Origin: Hamiltosporidium tvaerminnensis
Taxonomy: Eukaryota; Microsporidia; Dubosqiidae
Assembly (NCBI GenBank): GCA_022605425.2
Contig: JAKIMF020000004.1
Coordinates: 1,423,501 to 1,487,500 of the forward strand
DNA length: 64,000 nucleotides
Direction of reading: 5' to 3'
Shown: positions 32,228 through 44,298 of the stretch, piece by piece
Numbering within the stretch: position 1 is the stretch's first letter
How the letters are laid out: every line of letters begins with the position of its first letter
The notes under the pieces: model-generated
What the model was told of the DNA's origin: nothing
Database searches by the model: none
What the model saw: the letters and a program-made list of their open reading frames with translations, nothing else
Position numbers and translations under genes: made by a program

Positions 32228-33263
32228 TAAATTAGCTATCAAACGTTACTAACAACTAAAAAGTTGAGGATTTATTTTTAAAAATTATTAAAATCGTAGA
32301 ACTTGAAATTCTTTACATTTTCTATTTATTTTTACATAAAAAATATTTCCTAAATACCTTTTTTTAATTTTAACTTCATTTTTTATGACCCTCAATCAAA
32401 AATTTTAGCTTCGGTAAAAAAAATTTAAAATTATATGTTATAAAAACAATAATGATAGAAGTAAAAAAAGTCTAAACAGATTACAAATGAAATGAATAAA
32501 ATTATTTAATAATCTTATTGATACAACATGAATCAATTTAAAAAAAATTTAATTTTTAAAATTTAAGAAAATGTTTTTTTTTGGGAATATAAAAACGAAT
32601 TAAAAATCAAATTCATTTGGATATTCAAAAAAACTACATTTAATTGATTAAAAATAATTTTTTAAATTTAAAAAATAATTTAATTAATAATACAGAATTT
32701 ATTGTGAAAAAATTGAATAATTAATTCTAATTTATAATCAAAAATGAAATAAATATAAAAGCTATAGACAATTATTCTTTATGTTTCTTAGTTTATTGAA
32801 TTCAAATTTTTAGATTTAATAGTTGAAGCTGTGAATATTAAAATTATTTATTAGATTTTATATTCGAAATGGAATTATCTAAATGATAATAATTAACATT
32901 TGATTAACTGAATTATAAATATATAATAATGAACATTTAATTAACTGAAAATAAATTTAAAAACAAATTGTTATCTGAAATATTTTAAAAATTTCAATAA
33001 AAATATATTTTCTAATTTTAGATTTAAATTATTATCACAAGCAGATTGATTATTTACACTTGTATGACCATTTATATGATTTAATTTAATTCTATAATTT
33101 AAAGCCATAAAAATTTATCTCATTGCAAAATACTAACATAGAATTTTTAAATTTAAAAAAGAATCAAAAGTCTAAAACACTTACTATTCTTATTTGAACA
33201 ATATATTATTTAGAAAGTAAACTGAAAAATAAAAAATATTAGATCCAAAATAGATTTTTAAAT
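32228..33263. other. Intergenic, extremely AT-rich, nothing recognised
   Basis: Long runs of A and T with AATTAA-type words. I see no gene, array or RNA structure. Confidence 0.6.
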
Positions 33264-33670
33264 ATGGTAGCAAGAGAGTGTAACACCGCAAAAAGTTGTA
33301 TCTTATCTGCCAGTTTCAAGCCCGAACAAATGAGGAAGGTTAGGAAATCTGGTTTATATCCCTATCATCAAAAACCAGATTGACACGAATAGAAACAAAA
33401 TTACTAAAAAGATTAAATGATTTTCGCAAGTTAAACACTGAATGGGACCGAAAAAATTTAAAGAAGCCTGAGTGCTTTAATAGCCATATGAATATTTTTT
33501 TGTAAGTAATAATTGGTGCATGTAAATTTTAAAGTGAAATTGTGCAAATAAATCTCGTGTTTTATAAACTCAGGAAATTACAAGAAATTCCAAAAAATTT
33601 AAATGAATATAAATTTTGGTCCGTAAAGTTGGTTACATTCATAAATATTAATAAAATATTTCCTCTTTAA
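33264..33670 (+). pseudogene. Frameshifted coding relic, family unknown
   Basis: Protein-like sequence passes through three frames. The pieces are 33264-33383 (ATG, then MVARECNTAKSCILSASFKP and MRKVRKSGLYPYHQKPD), then an overlapping frame to 33505 (TRIETKLLKRLNDFRKLNTE, WDRKNLKKPECF), then a third to about 33670 (INLVFYKLRKLQEIPKN, KFWSVKLVTF). Base composition is less AT-rich than the flanks. The succession suggests a gene or transposase disabled by small indels. I cannot assign a family. Confidence 0.35.
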
Positions 33671-34172
33671 TGTAAAATTGAAAAAAAATAAAAATCAAGA
33701 AGAAATTTGTGAGAATGGAATAAAATTAATACTCTAGAATTTTTATTTATAGAATTGCAGAAAATATTTTTGCTAGAAAAAGATATGAACATCATTGAAA
33801 AACTTTTAGCATCGCTTTTTGATAGGTAAAAGAATCAATATTGATTTTGTTAAAAAATATAAATTTATTCATTGAAAAGTGACAGGAAAATAATTCCAAT
33901 AGAAAATTAAAACGAAATAAAAAATTTGATGTAAAAAACGTTTATTATAAATTCGTATGAACTAAACATATAAATATTTATCGAAATAGGGTCTTTAAAA
34001 AAATTTAGTCAAAATAAAAAAATAAATTTAAATCAAATCGAAAAAATAAAAATTCGATTTCAAAACATTCGTTTTACCGATTCTAATGAAAATATAAAAT
34101 AAAATCAAAATTTAATCACAAAAAATCCTTTTAAGGAATATTTAAGACACAGTAAAAAAATTTTTAAAATAA
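33671..34172. other. Intergenic, nothing recognised
   Basis: AT-rich 3' flank of the choline-kinase-like gene; I see nothing in it. Confidence 0.55.
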
Positions 34173-35543
34173 TCAATTTAATTCATCGGATAAAAGTATA
34201 ATTTCGTCTCTACTAACCATACCTTTTTTGAATAGGAATAATAACCGATACTCTGAATATATTTTATAATCAAAATCTTCGCATGGAAACTTATTTTGTA
34301 AAATTAATTTTCTACTCCACAAATACCAAAATAAATGGCTATATGCCTGTATTTTATCAATAAATTTTAAAACTTTGGAAACAAAATTATTTATATGAAT
34401 ATCATTTTCAAAATAAATACAATCCTTAAAATTTAAATTTTCGAAGATACTTTCGCCTTTTTTGATAAAAAAAGAGTTTTCATTATTTTTCTTAAAATCC
34501 TGATTAAACATTATTTTTAAATAATCAAATATAAAAATTTTCTTATCATTTTCTGAATATCCTCTTTCCATCTTAGGAATACAATCTACCGTGTAATCAA
34601 ACATTTTTTCACAAAAAATATTTCCTATATCCATAAGAAAACAACCCGTAGATGTATATTCATAGTCTATAAGTCGTATATCCTCCCCAATCTTCATCAT
34701 GTTTTTTAAATGAATGTCATTGTGCACAATTGAAGTTTTATGATGAAATAATGGATAACAAATTTTACAAATGGTTTCATCTGAATCGTTATCTTGAACT
34801 TTATCCATAAAATATAAATTTTTACTGGTATTCAATTCTACTGCACACTCTTGTTTCATTATTTCTGAAAATTTGATATTTTTTATTTTATTAAATATCG
34901 TTCGAATTATTTTTTCTTCAGAAGAAATAGAAAATCCAAATTTTGTATTCTTAAAATCGATTCCGCTTATATTACTCAAAACACTGTCATAATCTTCTAA
35001 AAAAGATATATTTTGTCGGTGGTAGCTTACTGCTGCTTTAGCAATATTTTCAATTTCACACCATTCTACTTCATCATGTTCTACATACTCTTCGATCCTA
35101 TAATTTTCATCGTAAAATAAAATTTTGGGAAAACCTAAATACAAAGATACTAAAGTATCAACATTCGGAATATTAATACTTTTAAAATTACTTTTATGCT
35201 TGCATTTATTTAAAGAAATATCATTAATTTCATTTTGCTTATATTTTAACCAAAAATCTTCACATATTTTAATTTTTTGATTTAAATTATTATTATTAGT
35301 TAAATTATTTCCTTCAATAATATCTTCTTTATTTAATTTCTTATCGGTAAAATGATTTAAATTTAAAGTTTTATCTTCAATATTTTCTATAGGAGATTCT
35401 TTATAAATAAATTTTCTTTTATCTGGAAGTTCAATCGCATAAACATGATTTGAATATGCAATGGTAATTTTTTTATATGATAAGGGTTTTACTTTAAAGT
35501 AATTTTCTACGTTCTTAAGCATTTTTCGCGCACTAAAATTCAT
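34173..35543 (-). CDS. Choline/ethanolamine kinase
   Basis: The 456-residue protein has the choline/ethanolamine kinase signature of the protein-kinase-like fold. It shows VHNDIHLKNMM with the catalytic Asp at about residue 276 (Brenner motif), and LIDYEYTSTGCFLMDIGNIF with the metal-binding Asp at about 293, followed by FCEKMFDY. The C-terminal IQAYSHLFWYLW block is also typical. The enzyme makes phosphocholine or phosphoethanolamine, the first step of the Kennedy pathway for phospholipids. The sequence does not tell which base is preferred. A ~70-residue Asn/Lys-rich insert near residues 60-130 is unusual. CCC lies at 35550-35552, just before the start. Confidence 0.88.
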   Translation of the reverse strand: MNFSARKMLKNVENYFKVKPLSYKKITIAYSNHVYAIELPDKRKFIYKESPIENIEDKTLNLNHFTDKKLNKEDIIEGNNLTNNNNLNQKIKICEDFWLKYKQNEINDISLNKCKHKSNFKSINIPNVDTLVSLYLGFPKILFYDENYRIEEYVEHDEVEWCEIENIAKAAVSYHRQNISFLEDYDSVLSNISGIDFKNTKFGFSISSEEKIIRTIFNKIKNIKFSEIMKQECAVELNTSKNLYFMDKVQDNDSDETICKICYPLFHHKTSIVHNDIHLKNMMKIGEDIRLIDYEYTSTGCFLMDIGNIFCEKMFDYTVDCIPKMERGYSENDKKIFIFDYLKIMFNQDFKKNNENSFFIKKGESIFENLNFKDCIYFENDIHINNFVSKVLKFIDKIQAYSHLFWYLWSRKLILQNKFPCEDFDYKIYSEYRLLFLFKKGMVSRDEIILLSDELN

Positions 35544-36454
35544 AATTTAGGGTTCTTTTGAAATGTTTTTTTACTTTCTTATCAATTATTTATTTCTTTA
35601 TTAAATCTTAAAGCTAAAATAAGAAATGAAAAATTTTGGTAAATTTAATTTCTCATATTGGAATTTTAATTTGCATTGGCACTTATTTTAATTACAGTTT
35701 AATGAATAAAAATACCGTTAAATATTGTTTTATTAGTTTAACAAAATTAAAAATTAAAAATTGACTAAAAAAGAAAAAAGTTGATAAAACAATATTTCAA
35801 GATAAAGTAAACAATAAATATAATCTATTAGAAATATTTGGATACCACAAAGTATATTTGATTAACTTAAATTTTTTATAAACCGTTGTATTTTTTTGAC
35901 AAGCTTTACCAAAATAAAAAGCTATCTTGATTTTTCTGTCTACCAATTAAATGAACTAAAATAATAAATTTATGGAACAAAAACAGAAGAATTAAATGAC
36001 CTAAAAAAAGAAACAATAAGAAAATTTCAGTTATACGCAAAAAAGCTTGAAAATTTACTAATTATCAGAAAATGAAACAGAATCGATCTAAAAATAACAT
36101 AAAATTCATATATTGTTTTGAAGTTTTAGATTTTTATTTGTTAGCTTTATTTTAATAAGAAATAAACACAAGATCAACAATATTTTGCAAATGAATTGAT
36201 ATCAAAAGCGTATTAGACTGTTCTGAAATTATTAAAATGAATACTCGGTTTTTGATTTTAAACAAATAATTTATGTAAACCGCTCGATAGCAAAAGATTT
36301 CGATAAAGGTTTCGTAGATTTACTTTAATCTCATTCGTAGTACAAAACCGGGAAGGATTTGGACAGAAAATTGCAAAGAAAATATCATTTAAACTTCATT
36401 TGGTTTGCTTTGTTGCTCATCACTTGGTTAATTTAAATATTGAAAAATGACAAA
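35544..36454. other. Intergenic, nothing recognised
   Basis: AT-rich spacer between divergent units with no gene or repeat that I can support. Confidence 0.55.
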
Positions 36455-36715
36455 ATGAAAAATTTTTTTGCTAAAAAAAACATTTTTTTTTATTCATATT
36501 TTAATCTGCTTTGCATTATCATTGCTCTTTTTACCTGGTTGTTCTTTATATTTAACCATTTACATATTTTGAATTATTTTTTTATTTTGGTTCTTATATC
36601 TACAATAATTTTATCAATTTTTATATTCTCTTGTTTAATACGTTTTTTTGAAATGACTCTGTATAGATATATAACTCGTGATTTAATTTCAGCCCATGAT
36701 GTATTAGATCTATAA
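36455..36715 (+). CDS. Small membrane protein, unknown
   Basis: This 86-residue frame has two or three hydrophobic spans (YFNLLCIIIALFTWLFFIF, then LNYFFILVLISTIILSIFIF) and a more polar tail ending ISAHDVLDL. The first ATG of the frame is at 36455; earlier codons have no ATG. There is no CCC signal. T-rich DNA often yields hydrophobic frames by chance, so this is a weak call. The polar, non-repetitive tail is the best point in its favour. Confidence 0.35.
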   Translation: MKNFFAKKNIFFYSYFNLLCIIIALFTWLFFIFNHLHILNYFFILVLISTIILSIFIFSCLIRFFEMTLYRYITRDLISAHDVLDL

Positions 36716-37191
36716 ATGCATTATATTAGCTGAAATTGATATGAAATCTTCACTTCAAACCCTTAATAATTAAAAAATTAGATTCGATTGTTTTTCTGAT
36801 TACTATCAATTGAACATATGTCTCTATTCTTACATGGATGTGAAGCATCGTAATTCATATGAATGTTTTTAAAGCAAAATAAAAGACATAAAGCATCTTC
36901 TTTAAATATCTTATTGGAAATATTTTGAATTTTTAAGCAAAAAAAAGAAATTACTCTTTAAATGAAAATAATAGCAATTGTATTTTTAATGAATATATTT
37001 GATTAGCGTATTAATCAGCATATTATCATTTTATCTTTTTCGTTTCTAAAAACTTTGTCAAACGAAAGGTTATGTAAAAAAATTCATGAGTCAAAGAACG
37101 TGTGATATTATTAATAAACTATAGTGTATGAGTACTTATATTTAATTAGCTGATTTTTTACATATATAATGTAATGTGTATGGTTTTCCCC
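36716..37191. other. Intergenic, nothing recognised
   Basis: AT-rich; I see nothing in it. Confidence 0.55.
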
Positions 37192-37420
37192 GCCATGCCG
37201 GGTGCAGAATTGGCTTAGAGTACTCCCTGCTTGTCGTAAGAGGCGACTAAAAGGGACTAGTCCTCCAGATTGGGCGTGATATAACAACTCGCCTTTTAAA
37301 ACCACCTTGTTAAGAAACTCAAAAATGTAAACGAACCCATTGAATAGAGACCGGTATGGTATCACTGAGAGAGGCCAATGTATGTGCAGGATTGTAGGGC
37401 CGAGAAGGAATGAATCAATG
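37192..37420 (+). repeat. 240-bp second repeat family, copy F
   Basis: It begins GCCATGCCGGGTGCAGAATT, contains CCCTGCTTGTCGTAAGAGGC and the perfect palindrome GGACTAGTCC, shares ACCACCTTGTTAAGAAAC, and ends TGTAGGGCCGAGAAGGAATGAA. It is aligned with copies E and G. It is G/C-richer than its flanks, and its short internal frames have no meaning. Confidence 0.85.
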
Positions 37421-39102
37421 TGACCTTGGGAAGAACATAGTATACTTTAAACTAAGATTTTAGGTTTATTATTTCCAGATTTGAAGTCAACAAGCTGCTA
37501 GAGAGTTTAATTGCGGAGCAAACAAGATTCTTTTACAAATGTAAGATTTTTTTGGCAAATTATAAAGAAGTATCTACCAGAAATGCAGCAACCCATGGTA
37601 GAAATGGCAAAAAGTGTATTTTTTTTGCTGAAAATAAGTCTGTCTAGAAAAATTTAGAATAAAGACAAATTTAGCATAAATATTAGACAAACCAATCTAG
37701 TGAATCTATAAAATAACATCAAACCGAAAATTACATTCAAAGTTATATAAGTTTAGAAAATAAAAACATTACTTGTGTCCTTGATTTCTTCAAATGATTA
37801 AGAAAGCGAAGATGAAGCTATGTTACATGACGATCTGTTCTTAGATTCGGAATGTAAATATATTCCATGCTACAAAAAAAGTTTTGAAAATTTTGAAACG
37901 CTAGAAATCAAGTAAAGCCTTCGAAAATATCCCATAAAAAATACTTCATGATTATACGAGAAAGCGTAAGTTGATTGCCGAAATATAAACCTAGTTCTCT
38001 TAAATCTTATAATTTTCCGTTTTTATGACATATTTAGGTCTCTCTGTTCAAGAAATCCGTGCAAATGACTAGCTTTAGATTGGAATAGAACCATAATATA
38101 AACCAATCTCAAAAATGAAGAATGTAATTTATATATTTCTTTTTGATCTGAAAATAAATTTGATCACATTAAATGAAATTTGAATTGCTTACAAAATTTA
38201 TTCGACTTCTTAACACCAAAAACGGGTTGTAGACCCCTAAGTATGGAAATAGGTATATATTATAATTTATTGCAGCGAATATTCATATTCACGCCTAGTT
38301 TATGAGCTTTGTCACCATTTAAGATAAAAGGTATCAAATATACTCTAAAGATCCGTAAGTGTAGGTTTAAAATCAATTGGCACAACTATGTATTTAACTA
38401 AATAATAACTAATTATTGGATGTTCTTATACAAATAAAATTATATTTTATTTTGTACCTCAAGTATGGAAGAAAAAAAGAACAGTAAATTGGAGATATAA
38501 TATGATTAATGCGTATAAAAAACCGATCTTTTAAACCAAATCATTAGTTATAGAGGTTACAAAAATATTCGTTTTAAAAATAGAACCAGTCTCTATCAAA
38601 AATATCTTTTATCTCAGTACCTTAAGAGAAGCTACAACAAGTACTCAAAAAAAAACGATTTAAATAATCTCTTTTTATTCAAGAACAGGCTTGGTACCAA
38701 AGCCTAATATCGAGGAGAACAGGTAAGCGACATCATATGATATCATACAAGGAGCTAAGGGGGACAGCAACTTAACTAGCATTAAACATACATGCCATTG
38801 AGGGAGAAGGTGTCATGTAAACAAATACCAAATGTTTTGAATTCTAAAGTATGGACGAAAAGACCAAAAACAAAGGAGTAATTTAAAATATCGAATAATA
38901 CACAAAAATAAAATATTGTTAAATAACACGGAAAAAGACGCAAAATTAAGAATGAAAAAAAGCTCAATTGTAAATAAATTTTATTTTAAATGATTTTCAC
39001 TAATTTAATTCCAAAAAAGTTTGTTATAAACAATTTTCGAAAGGTAATTTATAAAACCTTGTAAAAACACTCCTAAAATATATTGTTTTAAACTATACTT
39101 TA
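37421..39102. other. Intergenic, possible repeat-derived material, no gene
   Basis: The stretch is mostly AT-rich. A G/C-richer patch at about 38690-38815 (AACAGGCTTGGTACCAAAGC, GGGGGACAGCAAC-like words, and the palindrome TATGATATCATA) may be an old element fragment. No frame is supported. Confidence 0.45.
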
Positions 39103-41436
39103 TCAAATAATAACTTCAAATTTTTGTAATTCAGATATCTTCTTTATATCGTTTAAGAAAAATGAATTAAGGAAAACAATCCTTGTTAGTGATTTGATTT
39201 GATATAATGGGTTCAAGATTTCAGCATTTATACAAAATCTTTCAAATTTCAAGATAGATATTTTAGGAGAAAAGTATTTTGGAAAGAAAATCTCTAAATT
39301 AAAGAATCCAGATGTTGGATACATTTGTATGTACAGTGTTGTTAAATTTCGAAATCTTTCTAAAGAGCCAAAACTAGTTGCACATGCTTCGCAACTTATC
39401 GAAAATGCCATAAACTCAATTTTTATTTTTGTACTATTTATTGGTTCACCTGGAAATAATTTTCGAAATTTACATTGTAATAAACTAAGAAACGTTAAGT
39501 ATGGGAAATGATCGAAGAAATTTAGCTGTAAATTATTAAAATTACCCTTTTTTACGCTAAGTTGACGTATTTGGTATTTTGTAGAAGAAATAGAAAGAAT
39601 TTCAAAAAAATCAGATGCCAAATTGCAATTATGAAGAGATAAAACTTTCAAGGTATCGTTATTTTTCAAAAATTGGTATATATTTTCACTAACAGCAATA
39701 TTCTCTAGGTAGATTTCTTGTATTGAATGATTAAATCCATTCTTGAATTTCAAAAAATCAAAGTCTATTCGCCTTAGAAGAGTATATGATTCAATAATCA
39801 GGTTACTTAGATTATTAAAATTATAGAAAAAATCTTTACAAGAATTTACAACGTAGACACATACAAAATGTAATTTTCTTAGGCGATTGTATATTTCAAA
39901 ACTCTTTGAAAAATCAAATTTATTAAAAGTTGTTAATTTGCATTCAATTCGTAGCTCTTTAAGATTCGCAAGATTATTTATAAAAGAAATATATTCCCCC
40001 ATTTCGATATTATCATCACGTATCCCAATGTAAGAAATTTTTGAATCGATAACACTTAAGTTTGGCAATTTATAAGCATATTTAATATCAAAATTTGCAT
40101 TAATATCGATTTTCAAGGCAAGAAATTGACTATAATTTTTAGATTTCGACAAAAAATACACAAAGTCAGTCAAAAGTCTAAATTGGATTTCGGTGGGAAC
40201 ATTTATATTTGTAAAATTATCCGCAATAAAATTCGTATCAAGCCCCGCATCTGTAAAATTAATTCGATATAAGGTTAATTTAGGAAACAGAAAAAAAAAA
40301 TCAGAAAAATATTTAAGTTGCTCCGAGCTAGCCTGAATATATAATTCAGTAATATTTCCAAAGGGTTCAAACAAAACCAAATAATCTATCATAGAACATA
40401 TTTCAGAATCATTCATAAATATTTTTAAACGTTTAATGCTTGTAAAAATAGTGATAAGTTTTTTATAACATATATCGGTAAGGATAAAGAAATTTTGTAG
40501 CAGATAAATTGTATGAATTTCTAGTAGCAAAAGAAAATCCAGGATACAATCAAAATATAATTTGTGTAAATTTATCTCGACTAAAAAATCAAAAAAACTT
40601 TGATCACATAGCAATGTTAAATCAGCAGAACCGAATCGATTATTGTTATGTATCTGAAGCTCATCATTTTCATAGGCAAGAAACTTTCTTTGATCAGAAA
40701 AGCAAAAATATATAATACTTGATAAAAATTTGAAGATAAGAGAATAAAAATATTCAGTAAATTTCTCTTTATGGAAATAAAACTCGGGGCTAAATTTAGA
40801 TAAAGATTCAAGTAGGTTTAGTGCTAAAAAATTCATACAATCTTCAAATTCCACATTATCTGTCTGAATTTCAAATACTTCAAACCATTCAAACAAACTA
40901 TAAATTTCTTTGATTGTAAAACACTTAATTGCAGAATCAAAAGAAGAAATATATTTCAAATAGAAGGTAAGATCTAATAGACCAACATGATTTATCTTTA
41001 AAACTTCGAAGGCTGTATATTTTAAGATATGATTTTGGATCTTTTTGGATGTAAGAACACAATAATTTTCGTAATCAATTTCAATTCTGGTAAAAATAAA
41101 GTGTTGATCCGAATTTAAAGAGCACGCAAGTTTTCCATTTTCTAAATGATGTATTCCATCACAAACGTCAACAACAAAATCATTAATTTTGATCCCAAAA
41201 ACAGCCTCATTAATACCTTTCGGATTCAACAGAACAGTTTCTTCAATATTGATTTCTTTTGGATAAGATATGATGATACTACTATATATGCAACTAAAAC
41301 ATATAAAAAATATAATTTTATAAAGGAAAGACAACAGAACTTCGGTAAAAATCAACTTAAAACATTCGTTTACTACATATTTGAAATTAGTCAATCCATT
41401 GATCTGAATCTTCCCCATTTTTTGTATACAAATCAT
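39103..41436 (-). CDS. Large leucine-rich-repeat protein with N-terminal membrane or signal segment
   Basis: The 777-residue protein belongs by architecture to the expanded, fast-evolving leucine-rich-repeat families of microsporidia. Near the amino end (residues ~30-58) a strongly hydrophobic span, LLSFLYKIIFFICFSCIYSS, could act as a signal anchor. An internal Met at residue 7 is an alternative start. From about residue 350 irregular LRR units recur (LKELRIECKL, LRKLHFVCV, LKVLSLHNCNLASDFF, LTFLSLLQCKFRKL, LTTLYIQM). The first half lacks repeats and is unassigned. CCC at 41439-41441 precedes the ATG. Such proteins are presumed to be exported or surface-exposed ligand binders; function here is unknown. 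Confidence 0.78.
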   Translation of the reverse strand: MICIQKMGKIQINGLTNFKYVVNECFKLIFTEVLLSFLYKIIFFICFSCIYSSIIISYPKEINIEETVLLNPKGINEAVFGIKINDFVVDVCDGIHHLENGKLACSLNSDQHFIFTRIEIDYENYCVLTSKKIQNHILKYTAFEVLKINHVGLLDLTFYLKYISSFDSAIKCFTIKEIYSLFEWFEVFEIQTDNVEFEDCMNFLALNLLESLSKFSPEFYFHKEKFTEYFYSLIFKFLSSIIYFCFSDQRKFLAYENDELQIHNNNRFGSADLTLLCDQSFFDFLVEINLHKLYFDCILDFLLLLEIHTIYLLQNFFILTDICYKKLITIFTSIKRLKIFMNDSEICSMIDYLVLFEPFGNITELYIQASSEQLKYFSDFFFLFPKLTLYRINFTDAGLDTNFIADNFTNINVPTEIQFRLLTDFVYFLSKSKNYSQFLALKIDINANFDIKYAYKLPNLSVIDSKISYIGIRDDNIEMGEYISFINNLANLKELRIECKLTTFNKFDFSKSFEIYNRLRKLHFVCVYVVNSCKDFFYNFNNLSNLIIESYTLLRRIDFDFLKFKNGFNHSIQEIYLENIAVSENIYQFLKNNDTLKVLSLHNCNLASDFFEILSISSTKYQIRQLSVKKGNFNNLQLNFFDHFPYLTFLSLLQCKFRKLFPGEPINSTKIKIEFMAFSISCEACATSFGSLERFRNLTTLYIQMYPTSGFFNLEIFFPKYFSPKISILKFERFCINAEILNPLYQIKSLTRIVFLNSFFLNDIKKISELQKFEVII

Positions 41437-42119
41437 TAGGGTGTAATAATTAATTTTGAATTAATCAAATTAATTTGCGAATTTTTTTTAACTGAAAACG
41501 TTTTTAATAACAAAAAATAATTTAGATTTTAATTTATTGTTTTGGGAAAACAATTAGATTTGTAAAATCAAGAAATATAATATTGCTATGAATGTTTCAA
41601 TCTTGCAAAATTATAAAGTTCAAGATACATTTATAAAATCTTTAGAACTGATTTTAGGGAAATTATATTTTTAAACATATACTAGAATTGATTTATAGCT
41701 TTTTTTTTGAATATTTTGATTCTATTTGCTTTTTGCTAATATATTAGCATAATGTTGATTTTATTGATCCCTATATATATTGTTCGATTAAAGAACCATT
41801 TGCATTTTTTTTAAATCTTGAAAAATTCCTCGAAAATTTGAAGTGTGTAGCCTAGATCTCTTATTTTGCGTAAACAAATATTTATTATATTCTTTTGACA
41901 TACAATAAATTTAGATTACAACTTATAAGTTTTTCACAAATATTTTAATGAATAAACAAATGCATTCTGAATACATAGATGATAATAAAATCTAAATTAT
42001 TGTGTAAACTACTTTTATAAAATATGAATGCCGCAATATAAAATCTATAAAGTTAGTTCTTGTTTTAAACTTATAATATTTAAAAATAAATAAAATAAAC
42101 CAAACCTTTATTGATACTT
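41437..42119. other. Intergenic, nothing recognised
   Basis: AT-rich upstream region of the LRR gene, without other features. Confidence 0.55.
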
Positions 42120-42320
42120 TTAATTCATTTTCTTTCCATTTCTTGCTGTTTTTATTCTTCTTTGACTTGTATTGTCGCCACTGCGGTATTTACAACATCT
42201 TCGTCTACACATGTTTATAAGAGTAAAAATAATAAAAAAAGTCAATGCACTTCCAAAGAATATTACGATCCAGATTCCAAATTCAGATTTTAAAAAATTC
42301 TTGATCAAACATTTTACCAT
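42120..42320 (-). CDS. Small single-pass membrane protein, unknown
   Basis: This 66-residue frame has one clear hydrophobic span (FGIWIVIFFGSALTFFIIFT, residues ~14-33) followed by a Cys/Arg-rich basic tail (MCRRRCCKYRSGD...RRIKTARNGKK), an orientation that fits a cytosolic tail. The Cys-Arg cluster after the span could be palmitoylated. No CCC triplet precedes the start (AACCACACAAA). The codon use of the tail is not what random T-rich DNA gives, so the gene is plausible. It has no family. Confidence 0.42.
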   Translation of the reverse strand: MVKCLIKNFLKSEFGIWIVIFFGSALTFFIIFTLINMCRRRCCKYRSGDNTSQRRIKTARNGKKMN

Positions 42321-44298
42321 TTTGTGTGGTTAAGTTACACAAGGACTATTTAAATATCGAAAAAGGAGTTAATTTAGATTGGTCAAATTTTTTTGATAAG
42401 TAATATTTCATCTTTCGAATAAATCGTTTATCTTATTGTATTTTTCTATTTAAAAAAATAACTTTATATGTGTTTGTAGATAGAAGCAAAATATGTTCAT
42501 TTACTTAAAAAGGCAATTTATTCATTTATAATATTCTTTTTAATAAATAATCGAATCGCGATTCTAAATCAAGCAAAAAAAGGTATTTTTATAAGAAGAA
42601 ATTTAAAAACTTAAAAACCGTGATAAATATTTCATCATGCGACACCGATAATTTTGTAACAATAAAAGATGAGAACTTAATTGAAATTTTATTCTTCAAA
42701 TAATTTTCATTTCAGACTATCATATAAAATAGCGCTTACGAAGTATTTGAAAACTAATCGGAAATCAATGCACAGAGAAATGAAATTACATATTAAATAT
42801 AAGATTCAATCTTTGGTTTTCATCTTGACACACAGCATGAACTATAAAAAAAGAAATTAATCATAAAAAATCTGTGATGAAGAATAAAATTGTAAAATTT
42901 TTTTTGAGCCTTTTAAATATTAATGAAAAATGATGATCCAAAATATAATTACTGAACAATTTTTACAGCAGATAGCCATGAACTGACCCAAAAATGCCCA
43001 ATGAAAACAACAAAGTTTAATTTCTCGCTAAAATTCAACTCCTAGATTCTAAAAGGAAACAAACAGCATATAATCATATATAGGCTTAAATTAAATAATT
43101 CATAAAAAGCCAAATATTGAATTTAAAAATTCATATATTTTAGAACAGATTTTATAAATTACTCATAAGTATGTTGAAATTAGGTCTAAAAGACAAAACC
43201 AATTGAAAAATTCAAAGAAATAACCAATAAAAACCAAAGGGTACGGCACTCTGCCATTCAAAAAACGGGTTCTCTAATCCTATTTTAATTTAATTATATT
43301 ATCTAATCATAAATATTTTTTTTAAGAAAATAAATTTTAATTAGATTAATAAAAATTATATCTATACATTTTATCTTTTCAAACAAATGTCAAATCCTAA
43401 TTTTATCTCTTTAAAATTTTTTTCTTATTTTCGTGTAAGATTAAGATAATTAATAAAAATAGTGATGGACATATTTCTCAGATCTTTATAATAGTTTTAT
43501 AATGAATTATATTTAAAATCTCAACAATTTTTAAACGTTAAGTAAATACATTCTAAAATGCTTAAAATAAAAAATTGTGCAACATTATTACAATTTTAGA
43601 ATATTAAAATGCGATTCATCGCTAAGAAATATAAAAGTTTAAAAACGTTCAAAAGCCAACTTATAATTTTATTGCTTCCCTTAATGGAAATGTGCTATAC
43701 TACACATATAATCCAATAAATTCATATTATTAAAATTCTATTTTGAGACATTTTTAAAATTAATTCAATTGACATTTTATGTGTAAAATATTAGAACAGA
43801 GTCTATTTTTATAGCGGTTAAACCACACTTTGTGCTTTCGCTAAACATATATTCTAATTTTTTTTAAACCATTCTTAAGTTCCTTTATAAATTTAGTAAA
43901 ATCTATTAATTGAAATTTAATTAAATCCATAATTAAAGATAAATTATAAATAGAAGGTTCTGGCGTATTTTTTTTAATAATAGAACTACATTTTGATTAA
44001 TTCTTGGCAATGAAATGTGTCAAAAGAAAAAAAAGTATTCGAGTTCAGTCTATTCGACAATATATATTTTATTAAAAACTCAATAAAATTTGAAACAAAT
44101 TTATAATAAATTTATAAAAGTTCTGGATAAATTCGGTTCTATGGTACTTCTTCCACTGATTATCTTAGCCAAAAATACCACAGAAAAGCTGCCTAGTTTT
44201 TTTAATCTATATTATCGTTAATTAAATTTTAGATGTCACTTTTTGATAATTCCTAATTAGGACAAACAAAATAAATAAAAAGAAATTGCAAAACCAAT
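42321..44298. other. 2-kb intergenic stretch, nothing recognised
   Basis: AT-rich throughout, with no tandem array, repeat copy or supported frame. It ends in AAAACCAAT immediately before the Skn7-like start. Confidence 0.55.
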
